Source: Sphingobium sp. AS12
GTDB lineage: Bacteria; Pseudomonadota; Alphaproteobacteria; Sphingomonadales; Sphingomonadaceae
Assembly (NCBI RefSeq): GCF_019097845.1
Contig: NZ_JAHRGM010000076.1
Location: forward strand, 62,001 to 126,000
Direction of reading: 5' to 3'
Length of the DNA stretch: 64,000 bases
The position numbers and the translations under genes were made by a program. This document shows positions 9,527-17,811 of the stretch, in pieces. Below the pieces are notes generated by a model that did not search any database, was not told the origin of the DNA, and was given only the letters and a program-made list of their open reading frames with translations. Position 1 is the first letter of the stretch, and each line of letters begins with the position of its first letter.

Positions 9527-10966
9527 ATGATCATGCCTGCCCCCCGGTCCCGCCCCCTTTGGTTACTGCTCGGCGTCGCGATGGCCCAGTTGGCGACCGT
9601 CCAGCCCGCCGCCGCCCAATCCAAGCCGCGCCAGGCGATTACCGCCCAAACCGCCTTCCCCGGCGCGGTCGGTTGGGCCGCGACCACGCCCGGCGGCCGG
9701 GGCGGCCGCATCCTGCGCGTCACCACCCTCGCCCCCGACGGTCCCGGCAGCTTCAAGGCCGCGCTGGAGGCCAAAGGCCCACGCATCATCGTGTTCGAGG
9801 TTGGCGGTATCATCGACATGGCCCGCCAGACGCTGAAAATCACCGAACCCTTCGTCACCATCGCGGGGCAGACCGCCCCCTCCCCCGGCATCACCCTCAT
9901 CAAGTCCGGCATCGACATCGCCACCCATGACGTGGTGATCCGCCATATCCGCATCCGCACCGGGGTCGATGGCCAAGCCAAGATGAGCGGTTGGGAAGCC
10001 GACTCCCTTTCCACCGTCGCGGCGCACAATGTCGTGATCGACCATTGCAGCTTCACCTGGGCGATTGACGAGAATATGTCCGCCTCCGGCCCCCGCTTCA
10101 CCGGCAAGACCCCGGACGACTGGCGAAAGGGCACCAGTCACGCCATCACCTTCTCCTATAATATCGCCGCCGAAGGCCTCGCTGACGCCAGCCATCCCAA
10201 GGGCGAACATAGCAAGGGGACGCTGATCCACGACAATGCGAGCGAGATACTGATCTACCGCAACGTCTATGCCCATAACAAGGAACGCAACCCGCTGCTG
10301 AAAGGCGGCGCGCAGGTCCAGATGGTCAATAATATCCTCTATGATCCGGGCGAACGCGCGGTCCATTACAACCTCATGGCGCTCGAATGGGGCGATCATC
10401 CCTACCAGACCGGCAAACTCTCAGCGGTCGGCAACGTGTTGCGCGGCGGCGTATCGACCGCACCGGGCATGCCTTTCCTGACGCTGGGCGGCGACGGCGA
10501 TCTGGACTATCATGGCAAGGACAATATCGCGGTCGACCGCTTCGGCGTCGCCCTGCCGATGTTCGGCCGCTACGGCGAAACCCGCGCAAAAATCAACGAA
10601 CTCGCCACCCCGCCGATCTGGTGGCCCGGCACCCAGCTGCTGCCCGTGCGCGACGTGGAAACCCATGTCCTCGCCCATGCCGGCGCCCGCCCATGGGATC
10701 GCGACGCCGACGATCTGCGCGTCCTCTTCTTCGTCGCCGAAGGACGCGGCGAAATCATCGATGATGAGCGGCAGGTCGGCGGCTATCCGAAAATGGCTCA
10801 AACCCGCGCGCCCTTCGTCGCGGCCGACTGGAACCTCGACACGATGGAACCGAAATCGGGCCGCTATCCCGGGCAGACTGGCGAGATCGCCGAACATCTG
10901 TCGGACCGCGACAAGATGATGCGCCAAAGTCCGGCACCGCGCGCGCAATCAGGAGAAACGAAATGA
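9527..10966 (+). CDS. Secreted pectate-lyase-like right-handed beta-helix enzyme
   Basis: A 479-residue exported protein. The signal peptide is residues 1 to about 32 (hydrophobic LWLLLGVAMAQL, ending near AAAQS). The mature part begins with AFPGAVGWAATTPGG, followed by GRGGRILRVTTL and parallel beta-helix rungs such as VVIRHIRIRTG and NVVIDHCSFTWAIDENM, as in polysaccharide lyase family 1-type pectate lyases. These cleave polygalacturonate by beta-elimination, giving the unsaturated products later handled by KduI and KduD. ATG at 9527 follows AGAGAGGA and opens directly into the signal peptide. The gene overlaps the cupin gene by 4 bases (ATGA). Confidence 0.85.
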   Translation: MIMPAPRSRPLWLLLGVAMAQLATVQPAAAQSKPRQAITAQTAFPGAVGWAATTPGGRGGRILRVTTLAPDGPGSFKAALEAKGPRIIVFEVGGIIDMARQTLKITEPFVTIAGQTAPSPGITLIKSGIDIATHDVVIRHIRIRTGVDGQAKMSGWEADSLSTVAAHNVVIDHCSFTWAIDENMSASGPRFTGKTPDDWRKGTSHAITFSYNIAAEGLADASHPKGEHSKGTLIHDNASEILIYRNVYAHNKERNPLLKGGAQVQMVNNILYDPGERAVHYNLMALEWGDHPYQTGKLSAVGNVLRGGVSTAPGMPFLTLGGDGDLDYHGKDNIAVDRFGVALPMFGRYGETRAKINELATPPIWWPGTQLLPVRDVETHVLAHAGARPWDRDADDLRVLFFVAEGRGEIIDDERQVGGYPKMAQTRAPFVAADWNLDTMEPKSGRYPGQTGEIAEHLSDRDKMMRQSPAPRAQSGETK

Positions 10967-11388
10967 TCTTCGCCCCCCTCCTCCTCGCAGCAACCGCTGT
11001 CGCAGCGTCACCCGCGCCGCCCATGGCCGTGATCGACGAACAGAGCGTCCGCCGCGAAGAAGCGACCCCCCACGGCAAGATCGGTCTCAGCACCGCCTAC
11101 CGCATCAGCGACGCCGCCCCCCAGCCCCGCACCATGGAGTTCCGCAAACGCATCCTCCATGTCGGCTCCGCCATCGGCCTCCACCCCATCGCCCATGACG
11201 AAGTCTATTATGTCCTCTCCGGCACCGGCGACGTGACATCGGACGGCAAAACCCAAAGCCTCACCCCCGGCATGGCCGCCTATCTCTACGACGGCGCAGT
11301 GGTCGGCATCCGCCAGACCGGCAAGGAACCGCTGGCGCTGATTATCAGCTATCCGGTGAAGCAAACAGTTGGCGAAAAGGCAAAGTAG
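10963..11388 (+). CDS. Small exported cupin-domain protein
   Basis: A 141-residue protein with a short signal peptide (residues 1 to about 15) and a single cupin barrel. Cupin motif 1 appears around GLHPIAHDEVYYVLSGTGDV and motif 2 around LTPGMAAYLYDG, though motif 2 lacks its usual His. Start and stop are coupled to the lyase by a 4-base overlap, so the two are almost certainly co-translated. In this setting a role in binding or isomerising a sugar-acid product outside the cytoplasm is possible, but the catalytic role is unknown. Confidence 0.75.
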   Translation: MIFAPLLLAATAVAASPAPPMAVIDEQSVRREEATPHGKIGLSTAYRISDAAPQPRTMEFRKRILHVGSAIGLHPIAHDEVYYVLSGTGDVTSDGKTQSLTPGMAAYLYDGAVVGIRQTGKEPLALIISYPVKQTVGEKAK

Positions 11389-11470
11389 CGCACGCGATCT
11401 TCTGCCCCCCGCCCACACCGTTCATTTCGGCACAGATATGTGGGGAAAAAGATCCTAGCCAAATCCCCCA

Positions 11471-11681
11471 AACCCCCGTCGTCCCCGCGCAGGCGGGGAC
11501 CCATCTCTCGCCAAACGCCTTGCTACATTGCGCGCATAAACGTCGCCGCCCACAATCAAGCCGCCCAAACAGTCCCACCCACCACCGTCACCCCGGACTT
11601 GATCCGGGGTCCAGACACTCAGCGCTCAAGCGACCCACTACCCTCGCGCCAATGGATGCCGGGTCAAGCCCGGCATGACGG
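11471..11681. repeat. Cluster of three palindromic interspersed repeat units
   Basis: Three separate hairpin units lie in one gap: one around 11480-11500 (CCCCGCGCAGGCGGGG), one at 11591-11609 (CCCCGGACTTGATCCGGGG) and one at 11656-11676 (TGCCGGGTCAAGCCCGGCA). The phrases with GTCCCCGC..GGGGACCCATC, GTCACCCCGGA..TCCGGGGTCCA and TGGATGCCGGG..CCCGGCATGACGG are typical of dispersed repeats between alphaproteobacterial genes. Spacing is irregular and there is no common repeat unit, so this is not a CRISPR array. Confidence 0.7.
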
Positions 11682-11762
11682 AATGGGTTGTTATGCGACG
11701 TTCTGCTTTTAGCGGAAACATCAAAGGCCGACATTTGGATAACCAACAACAGACAGTTTCAG

Positions 11763-12164
11763 TTAGCAGGGGCCGTGCCAAAACAGGCCGTAGTTCAACT
11801 CCGACCAACAATCAGAAAGCCATCCAAGATTTCGTTTGTCAGGAGCAAAGCCATATCCCCAGCCTCCATCGAAAAATGGTCTCGTGCCGATGTGCAACGA
11901 GCCATAGTAAACAGTAACGGAATACGGTTCCAATTCGGCGATTGCAGGCGGCCATTGATCTTTCGGAATGTCAGTAGATTGTCCGTGAGCGCTGATTGGA
12001 TGCGCCGCCATCAAACTCTGGGATTCGGCTGCTATCGCCTTCAAATTGGCCTGATCATGGGTAGGGTGCGGGAAAGCGCTATATATACCGAGCGCTGTTA
12101 AAATAATGATCGGCAGCCCGATACGCAGGCATCCGCTCGATCGGGCTTTTCTCGGTAGTGTCAT
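11763..12164 (-). CDS. Membrane-anchored protein of unknown function
   Basis: A 133-residue protein I do not recognise. It starts with a basic stretch (MTLPRKARSSG) and one hydrophobic helix (about residues 15-30), so it is either anchored in the inner membrane or exported. The C-terminal half is rich in Gly, Trp and Tyr (THIGTRP-like, FFDGGWGYGF, CWSELNYGLFWHGPC) with two Cys that could form a disulphide outside the cytoplasm. The region is lower in GC than its neighbours and lies between a repeat cluster and a C-rich spacer, which suggests an acquired or isolated gene. Composition looks protein-like rather than random. Confidence 0.6.
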   Translation of the reverse strand: MTLPRKARSSGCLRIGLPIIILTALGIYSAFPHPTHDQANLKAIAAESQSLMAAHPISAHGQSTDIPKDQWPPAIAELEPYSVTVYYGSLHIGTRPFFDGGWGYGFAPDKRNLGWLSDCWSELNYGLFWHGPC

Positions 12165-12494
12165 GGAATGGAACTTACACCTGCGCTAAATGTCCGCAAG
12201 TCGACTGCCTAGGATTGTTGTCCACTGTCGAAGTTTGGCCGTTTACGAATGGCGCTCACAACCGCCATTCCACCCTTGCCCCATCCCACTGTCCTACACC
12301 CCCACCCCCTGCTATACCGCAGCCCGGCTCCTTCCCATCGTCCACACCCCTCCCCCGGCTCCGCACTTCCCGCGCGCGCCGACGCAAAACTTCGCCCCAA
12401 ATCTCCATAAGCGACATGGGCGAAGTTAGCGAAGTTCCGCGCCCCATCCCCTCCGCGTCCCCGCGCCTCCGCGTGACCCTAAGCCCTTGTTTAA
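12165..12494. other. Gene-free, C-rich spacer
   Basis: About 330 bases with no credible gene. The plus strand is strongly C-rich from about 12265 to 12400, giving proline- and serine-rich open frames on both strands that have no start signals. No hairpin terminator for the flanking genes stood out. Confidence 0.4.
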
Positions 12495-14036
12495 TCAGCT
12501 CCCCGGCTGAATATAGGGCGCCCGCGCAAACAGCATCCGTTCCCAGCCACGCGGATCATCTTCCACCCGGCTTGTTGTATCAAAGATCATCGTCGCCCGT
12601 CGATCCAGCCGATATTGCGGCCAATCCGCCCGTCCGGCCCGCGCAAATTGGACAAAGCGCGTCATCATCGCCGCCGATGCCGCCCGCGCGCCCGCGCCGG
12701 TCCCGGTAAAAGACCCCGGCGCATCCAGCGTCCCGAACGCCAGCGCAATGTCCATCGTGTGCGGCGCACCCCGCTTGGGCTGGGTCGGTGACTGGAAATC
12801 GACCTGATACACCCAGGTCGGCGCATCGGCCCGCGCCCGCGCCTCCGCCTCGATCACCTGCCCTGGCCAGCTCCGCCCCGCCGTGGTCGCGGCATAGAAA
12901 ATCCGCTCCGCCGACCAGTTGGGAAAGCGCGTGCGATACCGCGCCACGATCCATTCGGGCGACAGGTCGATCCGCAGCTCCCCCGCCATCCGCGCCGCCA
13001 GATTGCCCCAGTCCAGCCCCCGCACCAGCGGCCCTTCCGGGTCGATAAAGGCCCGCGTCTCGTCCAGCGTGTTGCCCAGCATCATCGGGATCGGATTGCC
13101 CTGCGGCGCGGCATCGGGCCAGAAGGGATGCCGGTCCAGCGACCGCATATCCAGCACGGGTCCCATATAGACGCCCCCGCCCAGGATCGGATCGGTTGCC
13201 TCGAGCCCCTCGATCAACCGCGCGACCGGCATCGTCAGCAACGGTGCCAGCGCATCGGGCTTCACCCCCAGCCGGTCGAGATAGGCCGCCGTCCGTCGCG
13301 ACGCATTGATCGGTCCGCTGGCCGTCACCTGCTGCCCGCTCATCGTGATCGCGCGGTGGAACAGCCCCTTGGCGGCGGGCATCGCCATCATCGTCGCGAT
13401 CTTCGCCCCGCCGCCCGACTGGCCAAAGACGGTCACATTGTCCGGATCGCCCCCGAGCACGGCGATATTGTCCCGCACCCAGCGCAGCGCCAGTATCAGG
13501 TCCAGTTGCCCGGCATTGCCACTATCGGCAAAGCGCGGATCGAGCCGCGCGAGATAGAGATAACCCAGCGCATTCAGGCGATGGTTGACCGTCACCACGA
13601 CGACATCGCCCGCCGCCGCCAGATGCCGCCCGTCATTCAGCGGATCGACCACGCTGCCATTGGCGTAAGCCCCGCCGTGGATATAGAGCATCACCGGACG
13701 CTTGGCGGAAGGCTCTGTCCCCGGCGTCCAGATATTGAGGAACAGGCAATCCTCGCTCGTCCCCGCCTGCATCGCCCGCTGCGGACAGGATGGCGCAAAG
13801 GCGGTCGCATCGACTATCCCGCGCCAGGGTTCAGGCGCCCGCGGTGGCTGGAAGCGGCGCTGCGCCGTGTCCTGCCCATAGCGGACGCCGCGAAACACAT
13901 GCAGCCCTGCCTCCCGCCTGCCCCTGATCCGCCCCTTGGTCGTTGCAACGACCGGATCAGGGCGCGCAGCGAAAACGGGCGCAGCGCTCAGGCCGATGGC
14001 CCCCGCAACAAAGTGGCGGCGGTCCACGCCGGCCAT
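12495..14036 (-). CDS. Exported type B carboxylesterase
   Basis: A 513-residue alpha/beta hydrolase of the carboxylesterase/para-nitrobenzyl esterase family. The N-terminus has a Tat-like leader (DRRHFVAGAIGLSAAPVFA). The nucleophile elbow GQSGGG is at about residue 200, the oxyanion motif is MLYIHGGAY, and SEDCLFLNIW is the second family signature. ATG at 14036 is chosen because it begins the leader and lies one base after the kduD stop codon; the longer frame only shadows kduD. In this operon it could remove acetyl or feruloyl esters from pectin or arabinan, which is inferred from context. Confidence 0.85.
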   Translation of the reverse strand: MAGVDRRHFVAGAIGLSAAPVFAARPDPVVATTKGRIRGRREAGLHVFRGVRYGQDTAQRRFQPPRAPEPWRGIVDATAFAPSCPQRAMQAGTSEDCLFLNIWTPGTEPSAKRPVMLYIHGGAYANGSVVDPLNDGRHLAAAGDVVVVTVNHRLNALGYLYLARLDPRFADSGNAGQLDLILALRWVRDNIAVLGGDPDNVTVFGQSGGGAKIATMMAMPAAKGLFHRAITMSGQQVTASGPINASRRTAAYLDRLGVKPDALAPLLTMPVARLIEGLEATDPILGGGVYMGPVLDMRSLDRHPFWPDAAPQGNPIPMMLGNTLDETRAFIDPEGPLVRGLDWGNLAARMAGELRIDLSPEWIVARYRTRFPNWSAERIFYAATTAGRSWPGQVIEAEARARADAPTWVYQVDFQSPTQPKRGAPHTMDIALAFGTLDAPGSFTGTGAGARAASAAMMTRFVQFARAGRADWPQYRLDRRATMIFDTTSRVEDDPRGWERMLFARAPYIQPGS

Positions 14037-14037
14037 C

Positions 14038-14793
14038 CTACCGCGCCAGCCACCCGCCATCGACGGCGAGGGTGTGGCCGTGAATGTAGTTGGCGGCGCT
14101 GGACGCGAGGAACACGGCGGCTCCGCCAATGTCGGATGCGTCGCCCCAGCGGCCTGCGGGGATGCGTTCCTGAATCTGGCGGTTGCGGGTCTCGTCGGCT
14201 TGCAGCGCGGCGGTGTTGTTGGTGGCGATATAGCCGGGTGCGATGGCGTTGACGTTGACGCCCTTGGCCGCCCATTCATTGGCCAGCAGTTTGGTCAGGC
14301 CCGCAACGCCGCTCTTGGACGCAGTATAGCTCGGCACGCGGACGCCGCCCTGGAAGGACAGCAAGGACGCGATGTTGATGATCTTGCCATGCCCTTGCGC
14401 GATCATGTGGCGACCGGCGGCCTGGCTGAGGAAGAACAGCACCTTGAGATTGGTGTCGATCACCGCGTCCCAGTCCGCCTCGGTAAAGTCGACGCTGTCA
14501 GCTCTACGGATGATCCCGGCATTGTTGACCAGGATATGGAAGCCGCCGAGTGTGGCGATGGTTTCGTCGACGACGCGCTGGACCGGTTCGATGGACGACA
14601 GGTCAGCCGAAACAATCTCTGCCCGGCGACCCAAGGCGCGGGCCTTCTGCACGGTCTCCAGCGCAGGTGTGCGACCTACAGCGGCGATGTCCGCACCTGC
14701 CTGTGCCAGCGACAGCGCGATGGCCTGGCCGATGCCGGTGTTCGCGCCGGTGACGATGGCGACTTTTCCAGTGAGGTCGAAGGGGTTGGTCAT
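14038..14793 (-). CDS. kduD: 2-dehydro-3-deoxy-D-gluconate 5-dehydrogenase
   Basis: A 251-residue short-chain dehydrogenase that matches E. coli KduD closely by eye: TGANTGIGQ nucleotide loop, NNAGIIRR, IINIASLLSFQGG, catalytic Tyr-Lys in SYTASKSG, NVNAIAPGYIATNNT and the C-terminus AVDGGWLAR. KduD reduces 2,5-diketo-3-deoxygluconate to 2-keto-3-deoxygluconate with NADH, the second cytosolic step for unsaturated uronates. It is followed after one base by the esterase and preceded by a long inverted repeat and kduI, giving a kduI-kduD-esterase order. Confidence 0.94.
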   Translation of the reverse strand: MTNPFDLTGKVAIVTGANTGIGQAIALSLAQAGADIAAVGRTPALETVQKARALGRRAEIVSADLSSIEPVQRVVDETIATLGGFHILVNNAGIIRRADSVDFTEADWDAVIDTNLKVLFFLSQAAGRHMIAQGHGKIINIASLLSFQGGVRVPSYTASKSGVAGLTKLLANEWAAKGVNVNAIAPGYIATNNTAALQADETRNRQIQERIPAGRWGDASDIGGAAVFLASSAANYIHGHTLAVDGGWLAR

Positions 14794-14806
14794 GGGGATT
14801 CCTGTC

Positions 14807-14896
14807 CCCCTCCCTTCAGGGAGGGGTTAGGGGAGGGGCTGTCGGGACCGGGCTTTGCGGACATGCCCTCCCCCGACCCCTCCCTGAAGGGAGGGG
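14807..14896. repeat. Long near-perfect inverted repeat between kduI and kduD
   Basis: Two 31-base arms (14807-14837 and 14866-14896) match as an inverted repeat at 29 of 31 positions, separated by 28 bases. Each arm itself contains the palindrome CCCCTCCCTTCAGGGAGGGG. The transcript would form a very stable hairpin between the kduI stop and the kduD start. There is no T tract, so it is more likely a mobile palindromic repeat or an RNA-processing/stability element than a simple terminator. Confidence 0.85.
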
Positions 14897-14900
14897 AGAT

Positions 14901-15740
14901 TCAGGCCAGCTGGCAGATGTCCAGCACGTTCATGTCCGTATAATCCTGATTTTCGCCCGCCATCGCCCAGATGAAGGCATAGGCCTTCGTGCCGCTCCCC
15001 ATATGGATCGACCAGGGGGGCGAGATCACCGCCTCCTCGTTCGCCATGACGATGTGCCGCATCGCGTCGCCTTCGCCCATATAGTGAAAGACGCGATCCG
15101 AAGGTCCATCCAGCTCGAAATAGAAATAAATCTCGCTGCGCCGCTCATGAATATGCGGGGGCATGGTGTTCCACACCGAGCCGGGCTTGAGCACGGTGAG
15201 GCCCATGACCAGCTGCGCGCTCTCGCAAATGCCGGGGATGACCAACTGATAGATGGTGCGTTCGTTTGATTCCTCCAGGCTGCCGCGTTCTAGCGTGGTT
15301 GCGTCGGCGAGCGAAATCAGGCGTGTCGTGAACGCCTTGTGCGCCGGGCAGGAGGCGAGATAATAGCGCGCGCCTGCGCCAGCGAACTGCACGTCCTTCG
15401 CCCCCATGGTGACGTAGAGGCAATCCTTGTTGCCCAGCGTGAAGGATTCGCCATCGACGGTCACCGTGCCGGTAACGCCCGACACATTGACAATCGCCAG
15501 CTCGCGCCGTTCTAGAAAGGGATGACCCGCGGCAGACGCAGGTTCGGTCTGGGCGGGCAGCAACACCGGCGCATCGACCACCGCGACCCCGCCGATGACG
15601 AAGCGTTCGGCATGAGTGTAGTTGAGCACGCACTCGCCATCGCGGAACAGGCCGCCGATCAAATAACGATCGCGCAGCTCATCATTGCTGACGCACTCCA
15701 TCATGTCCGGGTGGGTCGCGTAATAGGTCTTGTCGAACAT
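14901..15740 (-). CDS. kduI: 5-dehydro-4-deoxy-D-glucuronate isomerase
   Basis: A 279-residue bicupin enzyme that converts 4-deoxy-5-ketouronate, the product of pectate-lyase-derived unsaturated uronic acid, to 2,5-diketo-3-deoxygluconate. Family signatures include [14 protein letters not shown], the zinc-binding [13 protein letters not shown] region with its His-His-Glu set, and the later His in [20 protein letters not shown] at 15740 is chosen over 15779 because GAGGGG precedes it by about 7 bases and length then equals the family norm (about 278). The LacI operator lies 42 bases upstream. Confidence 0.95.
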   Translation of the reverse strand: MFDKTYYATHPDMMECVSNDELRDRYLIGGLFRDGECVLNYTHAERFVIGGVAVVDAPVLLPAQTEPASAAGHPFLERRELAIVNVSGVTGTVTVDGESFTLGNKDCLYVTMGAKDVQFAGAGARYYLASCPAHKAFTTRLISLADATTLERGSLEESNERTIYQLVIPGICESAQLVMGLTVLKPGSVWNTMPPHIHERRSEIYFYFELDGPSDRVFHYMGEGDAMRHIVMANEEAVISPPWSIHMGSGTKAYAFIWAMAGENQDYTDMNVLDICQLA

Positions 15741-15781
15741 GGTCAGCCCCTCGTCCTTCATCCGATATAGATGTCCCATTG

Positions 15782-15793
15782 GACACCGGTGTC
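15782..15793. promoter_or_regulatory. LacI-type operator upstream of kduI
   Basis: A perfect palindrome GACACCGGTGTC (with flanks TG..CATG) lies between the kduI start and the stop codon of the LacI-type regulator gene. On the minus strand a CTATAT -10-like element follows 16-17 bases further on (near 15764), so the site would overlap the -35/spacer of a kduI promoter. Confidence 0.82.
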
Positions 15794-15808
15794 ATGAAGC
15801 ATCGCCTA

Positions 15809-16861
15809 TCAGGATATGGCGGGCGGTGCAACCGATGCGCGACGGATCAATGTCGAACTGAACATTGACGGTTCGTTGACCTCCGACCCTTCGCCAATCG
15901 CCGTGCCGATCAGTTTGAGCGCAGCCGCCCGTCCCATGGCGACGATCGGCCAGCGCACGGTGCTCAGCGGTGGCCAGACGCGCGTCGTGAGCGGCGTGTC
16001 ATCGAAGCCGATGATCGACAATTCTTCCGGCACTGCAATGCCCCGCATCCGCGCAGCATATAGCACGCCAGCCGCCATTTCGTCATTGCTGGCGAAGATT
16101 GCAGTCGGACGCGGCGTCAGGTCGAACAGGCTTTCCGACGCGGACAGACCCGATTCGAACGTATATTGGCCATCGGCGATCAGGCTGCGCGGCAGGCTGA
16201 TCCCGGCTTCCGCCAGCGCCTGTTCAAAACCCTCCCGCCGCTCCTGTGCCGATCGGAAACCATGTGGTCCTGCGATCAGGCCGATCCGCCGATGTCCCTG
16301 CGCGATCAAGTAGCGCACCGCATCGGCCACTGCTTCCTTGTCGTTGGACGCCACCATATGTTCAGGATCATCCAGCACCGCCGACCCCATCCGCACATAA
16401 CGACAGCCCTGCTCGTCCAGCATCCGCGCCAGTGCGTCATTTTCCGACATCGGCGGCAGCAGTACGACACCGAACAGCCGCTGGCGCGTCACGAAGCCGC
16501 GAATATCGTCCATCACCAGGTTCGATCCCCGATCGACGGGGCGAATCACCAGTTCAAATTCAGTGCCGTGCAACGCTTCCAATATGCCGCGCTGCATCGA
16601 CAGGATCATCTGCGCGTTGGGATTGTCATAGACCAGCCCGATCAGGAAGTTACGCCCCAATGCCAGCGCCCGCGCCTGCGGATTGGGGACATAGCCGGTT
16701 TCCCGGATGATCGCCTCCACCTTGTCGCGGGTTTCGCGGTTCAGCAGCGGCGAGCGGTTGATGACCCGGCTGACCGTCTTTTTCGACACGTCCGCCATGC
16801 GGGCAATGTCGTTGATCGTCAGCTTGGGCGCCTGACCCTCATCCTGTTTCTGCTTTGCCAT
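15809..16861 (-). CDS. LacI-family transcriptional regulator of the pectin/uronate locus
   Basis: A 350-residue regulator. The N-terminal helix-turn-helix and hinge (LTINDIARMADVSKKTVSRV, then TGYVPNPQARALALGR) occupy about residues 14-70. The periplasmic-binding-protein-like effector domain follows, with typical blocks such as GHRRIGLIAG, TAIFASNDEMAAGVL and ELSIIGFDDTPL. It sits between kduI and the divergent hydratase gene, with GACACCGGTGTC-type palindromes on both sides. By analogy with other uronate regulators the inducer is probably a keto-deoxy sugar acid, but this is inference. Confidence 0.93.
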   Translation of the reverse strand: MAKQKQDEGQAPKLTINDIARMADVSKKTVSRVINRSPLLNRETRDKVEAIIRETGYVPNPQARALALGRNFLIGLVYDNPNAQMILSMQRGILEALHGTEFELVIRPVDRGSNLVMDDIRGFVTRQRLFGVVLLPPMSENDALARMLDEQGCRYVRMGSAVLDDPEHMVASNDKEAVADAVRYLIAQGHRRIGLIAGPHGFRSAQERREGFEQALAEAGISLPRSLIADGQYTFESGLSASESLFDLTPRPTAIFASNDEMAAGVLYAARMRGIAVPEELSIIGFDDTPLTTRVWPPLSTVRWPIVAMGRAAALKLIGTAIGEGSEVNEPSMFSSTLIRRASVAPPAIS

Positions 16862-16916
16862 GGCACCTTATAGCGCAGTTTACGCGCCCCGCCAGCGCAT
16901 CTGTCCGCGATCCGGC

Positions 16917-16938
16917 TTGTCAATGACACCGGTTTCCA
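16917..16938 (+). promoter_or_regulatory. Promoter -35 with embedded LacI-type operator
   Basis: ATGACACCGGTTTCCA at 16923-16938 equals the receptor-side operator (16 of 16 bases, opposite orientation). It follows TTGTCA (16917-16922), a plausible -35, so the operator would fill the spacer before a -10 near 16940-16945. It lies 38 bases upstream of the GTG start of the hydratase gene and also faces the regulator gene, allowing autoregulation. Confidence 0.75.
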
Positions 16939-16976
16939 TTACCGACGGACATAACGAGGATGGAAAGGATTTCGCA

Positions 16977-17777
16977 GTGAGCGCCAGCAGCCCGGCCGAA
17001 GTAACCGCAGAGCGCTTTCTGGCGGCACGACAGTCCGCACAGGGACTTGCCGACTATCCTGGCCCAATGCCTGCGACGCTGGGTGAGGCCTATATCGTTC
17101 AGGATGCGGCTCTGGCGCGCATGACAGAGGCGGTCGCTGGCTGGAAAGTCGGCCGCATATTGGGCGATCTGGCAGATCGTTATGGCTGCAACAGGCTGGC
17201 TGGCCCGATCTTCGCCTCGACCGTATTCAACGCTGATCTGCGATCTCAGGGATTGGTCTTTGCCGAAGGCTTCGGCGCGGTCGAAGCGGAATTCCTCTTC
17301 CGCATCGGCACGATACCGGCCGCTGGAAAGACGCATTTCACCCTGGAGGAAGCGGCCGACCATATCGACGCAGTCCATATCGGCATCGAAATCGCGAGTT
17401 CGCCCTTTGCCGGAATCAACGCCCATGGCCCGGCGGTGACTATCTCTGACTTTGGCAATAATAACGGCCTGCTGATCGGCCCCGCCGTGCCCGACTGGCG
17501 CAGCGGCACCTATGCCGATCAAACGGTGACGACCCGCATCGACGGTGATCCGGTCGGCAGTGGCACCGCCGCCGCCTTCGCGCTGGGTGCCATTGGGTCA
17601 GTGCAGTTCTTGCTCGAAAATCTGATCGCTCGCGGGATCGCGATCGAGGCAGGCTGGTGGATTTCGACCGGTGCGGTATCGGGTGTCCATCCGGTGTCGC
17701 CGGGCCAGAAGGTGGAGGCCGATTTCGGTCCGCTGGGTGTGCTTCACTGCACAATTGCCGCACAAGAGCCGCGCTGA
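16977..17777 (+). CDS. Fumarylacetoacetase-fold hydratase, 2-keto-4-pentenoate hydratase type
   Basis: A 266-residue protein of the MhpD/HpcG hydratase branch of the fumarylacetoacetate hydrolase superfamily. Recognisable blocks are GWKVGRI, a metal-ligand region AVEAEFLFRIG, HIGIEIASS and the C-terminal STGAVSGVHPVSPGQKVEADFGPLG. These enzymes usually hydrate 2-keto-4-enoates from aromatic meta-cleavage. Here the gene is inside a uronate operon ahead of an ExuT-like transporter, so it may act on a keto-deoxy sugar acid. GTG at 16977 with AAAGGA upstream gives the family length and leaves the operator outside the gene. Confidence 0.82.
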   Translation: MSASSPAEVTAERFLAARQSAQGLADYPGPMPATLGEAYIVQDAALARMTEAVAGWKVGRILGDLADRYGCNRLAGPIFASTVFNADLRSQGLVFAEGFGAVEAEFLFRIGTIPAAGKTHFTLEEAADHIDAVHIGIEIASSPFAGINAHGPAVTISDFGNNNGLLIGPAVPDWRSGTYADQTVTTRIDGDPVGSGTAAAFALGAIGSVQFLLENLIARGIAIEAGWWISTGAVSGVHPVSPGQKVEADFGPLGVLHCTIAAQEPR

Positions 17778-17811
17778 AACAAGCGGCCGACCAAGCCAGA
17801 TAGGAGCCAGG

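Noticed and set aside
11471..11681. Possible CRISPR-like array in the repeat cluster
   Set aside because: The three hairpin units differ in sequence and are irregularly spaced; there is no constant repeat or spacer length and no cas gene.
12158..12709. A 183-codon plus-strand frame in the C-rich spacer
   Set aside because: Its Pro/Ser-rich sequence comes from C-rich DNA, it overlaps the end of the esterase gene, and it has no ribosome site.
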